In this document: positions 42,170 to 46,535 of the stretch, piece after piece
Position numbering within the stretch: position 1 is the first letter of the stretch
Layout of the letters: the number at the start of each line of letters is the position of its first letter
Notes under the pieces: model-generated
What the model was told of the DNA's origin: nothing
What the model saw: the letters and a program-made list of their open reading frames with translations, nothing else
Database searches by the model: none
Source of the DNA: an uncultured Granulicella sp.
GTDB lineage: Bacteria > Acidobacteriota > Terriglobia > Terriglobales > Acidobacteriaceae
Length of the DNA stretch: 46,535 bases
Direction: 5' to 3'
NCBI GenBank assembly: GCA_937873265.1
Contig: CALMVL010000017.1
Coordinates: 1-46,535 of the forward strand
Position numbers and translations under genes: made by a program

Positions 42170-42474
42170 GAATCGCGTGTCGACGAGCTGATCGCGTCAC
42201 CCGCTTCGGGTGGCGCACGTCATGTCGCCCGGGGTTGCATGCAAGCGCTCAGATCAGCACAATCACCCATCCCACGCCGGATTCCCCCAACCCCAGATTC
42301 GATACCGCGATCCACCAGGAGTGCTCGGCATTCGGCCGTCCAGCCGGCTAGGTTGGAGTACAAAGGGCAACAAAAGAGGAAGCAGTAGCAGAAGTGAATC
42401 CGATGTGAGATCTGCCCCATAGCCCTCCGAGGTGCAAGAAACATGCGCCAGACTTCTTCTGGTTCAAGCCAAGT
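42170..42474 (+). other. Intergenic region upstream of trmFO, no gene found
   Basis: These ~305 bases contain no convincing coding sequence. Short frames on both strands have low-complexity, unrelated-looking products. A stable hairpin (GCGTCACCCG/CGGGTGGCGC with one T-G pair, 42194-42216, triloop CTT) lies 24 bases after the glycosylase stop and may help transcription end, but lacks a T-tract. No tRNA, riboswitch or known RNA was recognised in the rest. Confidence 0.6.
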
Positions 42475-43986
42475 ATGCTGAGAGAGATGAAGAGAATCAA
42501 GGTAATCGGAGGCGGTCTCGCCGGCCCGGAGGCCGCGCTTCAAGCTGCCGCCGCCGGCTGCGCGGTCGACCTCTATGAGATGCGTCCGCAGCGCTCCACC
42601 GAGGCTCACCAGACCGCCGACTTCGCCGAGCTCGTCTGCTCAAACTCCCTCAAATCCGAGTCGGAGCACTCCGCCCCGTGGCTGCTCAAGCAGGAGATGC
42701 GCCGCATGGGGTCCTGTCTGCTTCAGGATGCCGATGCTACTGCCGTACCCGCCGGCCACGCCCTCGCCGTGGACCGCGAACTCTTCTCCGCCCGCGTTCG
42801 TCGGCGGCTTGAGCAGCACCCGAAGATCACCATCCACCGCGAAGAGGTGCTGACTCTTGAGGAGAACTCGCCTGACACCCTCACCATCGTAGCCACCGGC
42901 CCTCTCACTTCGCCCGCGCTGACCGCCGAACTCACCCGCCTTACCGGCTCCGACCACCTCGCCTTTTACGACTCCATCTCGCCCATCGTCGACGCTTCCA
43001 CCATCGACATGGATCGCGTGTACTTTGCCGCTCGCTGGGACAAGGGGACCGCCGACTACATCAATTGCCCGTTCACTGAACAGGAGTACGATACCTTCCT
43101 CGAAGCCCTTTCCAGTGCCGAGAAGATCAAGCAGAAATCCTGGGAACAGTTACCCGCCGACAACAATCCCACCCATCTTGCCGTCGCTTCGAAAGCTCGT
43201 GCCTCGACTCCGGCTGGCCCATCCAAGATGCCCTCATCGTCATGGGTAGGAACGATGGAGCTCGCGCCTGTCACGGAGACCGCCTCCGCCCAACCGCCCA
43301 CAAACCTCCACTACTTCGAAGGCTGCCTGCCCATTGAAGAGATCGCCCGCCGCGGCCGCGATACCCTCCGCTTTGGCCCGATGAAGCCCGCTGGCCTCAC
43401 CAATCCGAAGACGGGCCGTTGGCCTTACGCCGTCGTTCAACTCCGCCAGGAAAACCTCCGCGCCGACTCGTATAATCTCGTCGGCTTCCAGAACCACCTC
43501 ACGTTTGGCGAGCAGGCCCGCGTCCTGCGCCTTATTCCCGGCCTCGAACGCGCCACCTTCCTCCGCTACGGCCAGATCCATCGCAATACCTACATCCACG
43601 CACCCTCGCTTCTTACCGGTACGCTGCAGCTCCGCACTCATCCCAGCATCTTCGTCGCCGGCCAACTTTCCGGTGTCGAGGGCTACACCGAATCCATCGC
43701 CTCCGGCCTTCTTGCCGGTCGCTATGCCGCTCAAGTTGCCCACGGCCTAACCCCGACAGCCGCACCCCGCGCCACCGCGAATGGCTCCCTCAGCTACTAC
43801 ATCACCCATGCCGACCAAAGGCGTTTTCAACCTGCCAACATCACCTTCGACCTGCTTCCACCGCTTGAAGAGGATCTGCGCCGCCGCATTCGCGACAAAA
43901 AGGAGCGTCACCGCATCCAGTGCGACCGCGCGCTCGAAGCTCTGTCGCAGTGGCTTGGGCAGCATGCGGATTCTTGTCTGAAGTAG
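42475..43986 (+). CDS. trmFO: Methylenetetrahydrofolate-tRNA-(uracil-5-)-methyltransferase TrmFO, with insertion
   Basis: TrmFO uses FAD and methylenetetrahydrofolate to make T54 in the T-loop of tRNAs. The 503-residue protein has the FAD dinucleotide fold VIGGGLAGPEAALQAA, the VCSNSLKSE segment, FEGCLPIEEIARRGRDTLRFGPMKPAGL, YAVVQLRQENLRADSYNLVGFQNHL and FVAGQLSGVEGYTESIASG, all standard. Between LEALSSAEKIKQK and FEGCLP there is an extra low-complexity segment of roughly 50 residues rich in Ala, Ser, Pro and Thr that canonical TrmFO (about 435-450 residues) lacks. ATG 42475 and 42487 are both possible starts. It is followed by a short spacer and a plsC-like gene. Confidence 0.94.
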   Translation: MLREMKRIKVIGGGLAGPEAALQAAAAGCAVDLYEMRPQRSTEAHQTADFAELVCSNSLKSESEHSAPWLLKQEMRRMGSCLLQDADATAVPAGHALAVDRELFSARVRRRLEQHPKITIHREEVLTLEENSPDTLTIVATGPLTSPALTAELTRLTGSDHLAFYDSISPIVDASTIDMDRVYFAARWDKGTADYINCPFTEQEYDTFLEALSSAEKIKQKSWEQLPADNNPTHLAVASKARASTPAGPSKMPSSSWVGTMELAPVTETASAQPPTNLHYFEGCLPIEEIARRGRDTLRFGPMKPAGLTNPKTGRWPYAVVQLRQENLRADSYNLVGFQNHLTFGEQARVLRLIPGLERATFLRYGQIHRNTYIHAPSLLTGTLQLRTHPSIFVAGQLSGVEGYTESIASGLLAGRYAAQVAHGLTPTAAPRATANGSLSYYITHADQRRFQPANITFDLLPPLEEDLRRRIRDKKERHRIQCDRALEALSQWLGQHADSCLK

Positions 43987-44118
43987 CATCCCGATGGCCG
44001 ATTCCGGCGCGAAAAGGGCGCCAGCCCTCTTGGACTCCTGGACGTATGAAGCTCGCGCGAAGAACACGGTAGACTGCGCGAGGCGGATCTCGGGTAAGAC
44101 GTGGGAAGGTGCAGTCTG

Positions 44119-44913
44119 GTGATAGTTCGCTCGGTCGGACGGACGCTGAAGCTGTTGGGATTGTTTGCCGGAGCCGGTTGGGAGCTGCTGGTGCGACGAC
44201 CGGTTACTCGCCAGCAACGGGCGGAGTGGCTGCACCGATTCTGCGCGCGCGCAATGCGGCGTATGGGGATCGCGGTCGCGGTGAACGGCGCATTTCCGGA
44301 GCGCGGAGCGGTGATCTCGAACCACATGGGATACCTCGACATTGTGACCTTTGCCGCGCTGCATCCATGCGTGTTTGTGTCAAAGGCAGAGATCCGCTCC
44401 TGGCCTGTTCTGGGATGGATGACAACGATGTCCGGGACGATCTATGTCGAGCGTGGGCGCGGTGGAAGCGCGGCGCGAGCCTCGGGACAGATGCGGGAAG
44501 CGGCCGAGGCGGGACTGCCGGTCGTCTTTTTTCCGGAGGGAACGACGACCAATGGGCGCGATCTGCTGCGCTTTCACAGTGGGGTTCTTCTTGAGGCGAT
44601 CGCGAGTGGGGAGCCGGTGACGGCTGCGTGTGTTCGGTACACCCTCGGGTCGAACAACGAGCCGGGAACGAGTGTTGAGGACGATGTTGCGTATTGGGGA
44701 GATGTGACGCTGCTGCGGCATATCGTTCGTTTCCTCTCCTTGCGCGAGATTGGCGTTGCGGTTCGGTTTGCGGAGCAGCCGATCCGGTTCGCGGCAGGCC
44801 TGGGGGATCGCAAGGCCATAGCCGCCGAGGCGCGGGCGGCAGTGTGTGGGTTGCGAGAGGGAAGGTGCTCGGAGATGGACGCGAGGTCAGGGCAGAAGGC
44901 GACGACACTCTAG
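44119..44913 (+). CDS. 1-acyl-sn-glycerol-3-phosphate acyltransferase family protein (PlsC-like)
   Basis: PlsC-type enzymes add the second acyl chain to lysophosphatidic acid at the inner membrane. The ~264-residue protein has the acyltransferase motifs: SNHMGYLDIV (HX4D catalytic pair) near 70, WMTTMSGTIYVERGR near 100 and VVFFPEGTTTNGRDL near 135, plus a hydrophobic N-terminal helix (TLKLLGLFAGAGWELL). GTG 44119 is preferred for GGAAGG 9 bases upstream; GTG 44101 would add 6 residues. The last 27 bases overlap the convergent uridine kinase gene. It may serve phospholipid synthesis or another lipid (for example ornithine lipid), which the sequence alone does not settle. Confidence 0.88.
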   Translation: MIVRSVGRTLKLLGLFAGAGWELLVRRPVTRQQRAEWLHRFCARAMRRMGIAVAVNGAFPERGAVISNHMGYLDIVTFAALHPCVFVSKAEIRSWPVLGWMTTMSGTIYVERGRGGSAARASGQMREAAEAGLPVVFFPEGTTTNGRDLLRFHSGVLLEAIASGEPVTAACVRYTLGSNNEPGTSVEDDVAYWGDVTLLRHIVRFLSLREIGVAVRFAEQPIRFAAGLGDRKAIAAEARAAVCGLREGRCSEMDARSGQKATTL

Positions 44914-45531
44914 TTCATGGATGACACGTGCGACGTTTTGCTCGGGGGGTTCAGTTCCATCGACGGTGAGGTTGGCGTGGACGGCGGAGGGGTGGACGTA
45001 CTGCTCCGCCATGGGACGTGCGGTGCTTTCGTACTGCTCTCGGACGGACGCTTCGGTGCGTCCGCGCTCGTGGGTGTCGCGGCGAATGCGCCGTGCGAGG
45101 CAAAGGGCGTCGGAGGTTTCGACGTAGAGAGCGAGAGCGAAGAGGGCGCGGAGCTCGGGGAAGTGGAGGGCGAGGATGCCTTCGACGAGGACGACGGGCG
45201 CGGGCTCGATGCGCTGCGTTTCGGCTGTGCGGGTGTGCGTGGCAAAGTCGTAGCAGGGCCGGTCGATCGAGCGGCCTGCGGCGAGTTCGCGAAGGTGGGC
45301 GAGGAGGAGCTCGGACTCGAGGGCGTCCGGGTGATCGAAGTTCGTGCGGTCGCGCTGCTCCGGAGCGAAGTGGGCGAGGTCGCGGTAGTAGGCGTCAAGC
45401 GGAAGGAGCCTGGCATGGAGGCGATCACGAAGACCGCGGGCCAGGATGGTCTTGCCGGAGCCCGAGCAGCCGGCGATGCCGACGATCAACGGACCGCGCG
45501 GACTGAGGGTCGGTTGTGCGGCTGGGGTCAC
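44887..45531 (-). CDS. udk: Uridine kinase family protein
   Basis: Uridine kinase phosphorylates uridine and cytidine in the pyrimidine salvage pathway. The 214-residue protein has the P-loop GIAGCSGSGKT near 18-28, the DAYYRDL substrate motif near 47, the TNFDHPDAL segment near 63, CYDFATHTRTAE, VVLVEGILALHFPELR (Walker-B-like) and RRIRRDTHERGRTEASVREQYESTARPM, all characteristic. It overlaps the purine phosphorylase stop by ATGA, so the two form a nucleoside salvage operon. The end overlaps the plsC-like gene by 27 bases tail to tail. Confidence 0.92.
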   Translation of the reverse strand: MTPAAQPTLSPRGPLIVGIAGCSGSGKTILARGLRDRLHARLLPLDAYYRDLAHFAPEQRDRTNFDHPDALESELLLAHLRELAAGRSIDRPCYDFATHTRTAETQRIEPAPVVLVEGILALHFPELRALFALALYVETSDALCLARRIRRDTHERGRTEASVREQYESTARPMAEQYVHPSAVHANLTVDGTEPPEQNVARVIHELECRRLLP

Positions 45532-46412
45532 GGCTGCCTGCGCGGGTTGGGCGCGGCGGAACAGGCGGCGAGGATGGCGGTGAGGAGTTCGGTGAGGCGC
45601 CCCTCGGCGCGGCGGCCGATGTCCAGCACCTCGTGGTGATCGATGGGTTCGGGCGAAACGCCGGCGGCGGGGTTGGTGACGAGCGACAGGCCGAGCACTT
45701 CCAGGCCCATGTGGCGGGCGACGATAACCTCGTGAACGGTGGACATGCCGACGAGGTCTGCGCCAAGGCTGCGAAAGGCTCGGATCTCGGCGGGGGTCTC
45801 GAAGGACGGGCCGAGGACGGCGAGGTAGATGCCTTCGGGGAGATCGAAGCCGACCTCAGCGGCTTTCTGGCGAGCGAGTGTGCGGAGCCGTGGCGAGTAG
45901 GCTTCGCCCATGTCGAAGAAGCGCTGGCCGGCTTGCGGAATGGCGGCGAAGCGGGGTTCGTTGGGGCCGGCGGCGGCGTTGACTCCGGTGAGGTTGATGT
46001 GGTCAGCGATCGAGACGAGATCGCCGGCGCGAAAGGAGGCGTTGATACCGCCGGAGGCGTTTGTGACGATGAGGGTCTTGCAGCCGAGAAGGGAAAGGAC
46101 ACGGGTGGGAAGGGTGACTTCGGCGACGGTGTGGCCCTCGTAAAGATGGGCGCGGCCCTGGAGGACGGCGACAGGAGTGCCGGCCACCGCGCCGAGGAGA
46201 AGATTGCCGGGATGGCCGGCTATCGAAGAGCGGGGAAAGTGGGGGATCTCGGCGTATGGAATCGCGGTGGCGTGTTGGACCTGCCTTCCAAAGCCACCAA
46301 GGCCGGTGCCGAGGACGACGCCTACGATGGGCTGGAGCGAAGACCGCTGGCGAATGTGGAGAACGGCTTGCTGCGCCTGCTCATACAGATCCACGGTTGG
46401 TGGTGTTGGCAT
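45528..46412 (-). CDS. Purine nucleoside phosphorylase
   Basis: The enzyme cleaves inosine and guanosine with phosphate in purine salvage. The 294-residue protein matches the trimeric (PNP/MTAP) family: GVVLGTGLGGFGRQV, phosphate-site GRAHLYEGHTVAEVT, VTNASGGINASFRAGDLVSIADHINL, LGPSFETPAEIRAFRSLGADLVGMSTVHEVIVARH and SLVTNPAAG with the base-binding Asn. ATG 46412 is chosen because GAGGGGGG lies just upstream; two earlier in-frame ATGs add up to 21 residues with no support. It is the first gene of a two-gene operon with uridine kinase. No clear promoter was identified in the ~120 bases before the window ends. Confidence 0.93.
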   Translation of the reverse strand: MPTPPTVDLYEQAQQAVLHIRQRSSLQPIVGVVLGTGLGGFGRQVQHATAIPYAEIPHFPRSSIAGHPGNLLLGAVAGTPVAVLQGRAHLYEGHTVAEVTLPTRVLSLLGCKTLIVTNASGGINASFRAGDLVSIADHINLTGVNAAAGPNEPRFAAIPQAGQRFFDMGEAYSPRLRTLARQKAAEVGFDLPEGIYLAVLGPSFETPAEIRAFRSLGADLVGMSTVHEVIVARHMGLEVLGLSLVTNPAAGVSPEPIDHHEVLDIGRRAEGRLTELLTAILAACSAAPNPRRQP

Positions 46413-46535
46413 CGTCCCCCCTCTTTCCCTCGATGCACGGTTCTCATCCATTGCGGATAGTTCGGTTGCGTCCATAGGACGTTTGATACAGGGAGCTTGC
46501 GACCGAAATCCTCATTCGAACGAGTTTGCGGCGGG

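Noticed and set aside
42220-42609. Possible minus-strand gene in the spacer before trmFO
   Set aside because: It overlaps the conserved start of trmFO and shows no recognisable sequence or ribosome-binding site.

Overview
The window looks like chromosomal DNA of a Gram-negative, high-GC bacterium, most probably an acidobacterium of the Terriglobia type (inference). Support comes from the outer-membrane machinery (BamA/TamA-like protein, parvulin-less SurA-like protein, TamB, LptC/A-like protein, LptB, MsbA-like exporter), an acidobacterial-style VWFA-domain protein, and a mixture of housekeeping genes. I see no transposase, integrase, phage gene, CRISPR array, tRNA or rRNA gene, so this is core genome rather than an island.

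Layout. 1-2194 (+): end of hrcA, grpE, dnaJ. 2235-5503 (-): rsmE, a membrane-anchored unknown protein, aroK with a candidate attenuator in front of it, then an anti-sigma-like protein and an ECF sigma factor. 5664-6821 (-): a ThiF/MoeB-family protein. 7003-15518 (+): envelope-biogenesis operon of a seven-POTRA Omp85 protein, a SurA-like chaperone and TamB. 15593-17290 (+): triple-BON secreted protein and a UbiA-family prenyltransferase. 17339-17834 (-): CsbD-like and lmo0937-like small stress proteins. 17960-18877 (+): pheA. 18874-25930 (-): recO, a 7Fe-type ferredoxin, an inositol-monophosphatase-family enzyme, a VWFA protein overlapping moaE and moaD, a basic-tailed DUF6321-like protein, lon. 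26151-29256 (+): glyQ-glyS. 29253-30595 (-): two uncharacterised proteins. 30679-42169 (+): lptC/A-like, lptB, rpoN, hpf, rapZ, msbA-like, yicC, gmk, rpoZ, a type-4-like uracil-DNA glycosylase. 42475-44913 (+): trmFO and a plsC-like acyltransferase. 44887-46412 (-): uridine kinase and purine nucleoside phosphorylase, overlapping by ATGA.

How the genes fit together. HrcA-GrpE-DnaJ and Lon handle protein quality control. The Omp85/SurA/TamB and Lpt/MsbA groups build the outer membrane. rpoN-hpf-rapZ and yicC-gmk-rpoZ are conserved neighbourhoods for global regulation and nucleotide supply. aroK and pheA belong to aromatic amino-acid synthesis.

The most interesting observation is upstream of aroK on the minus strand. 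A promoter-like element leads into a 25-codon open reading frame with its own Shine-Dalgarno. It holds three Tyr, one Phe and three Trp codons, including Tyr-Cys-Tyr-Trp-Trp. It is followed by a perfect 10-bp GC-rich hairpin with a U-rich tail, and a segment behind the Trp codons can pair with the hairpin's 5' arm. This is the architecture of a ribosome-mediated attenuator, here for shikimate kinase. Other points worth a look: hairpins that cover the ribosome-binding sites of hpf and gmk, a large hairpin abutting rapZ, tandem repeats before rpoN, a RapZ P-loop lacking Ser/Thr, a MoaD that does not end in Gly-Gly, and a TrmFO with an insertion of roughly 50 residues.
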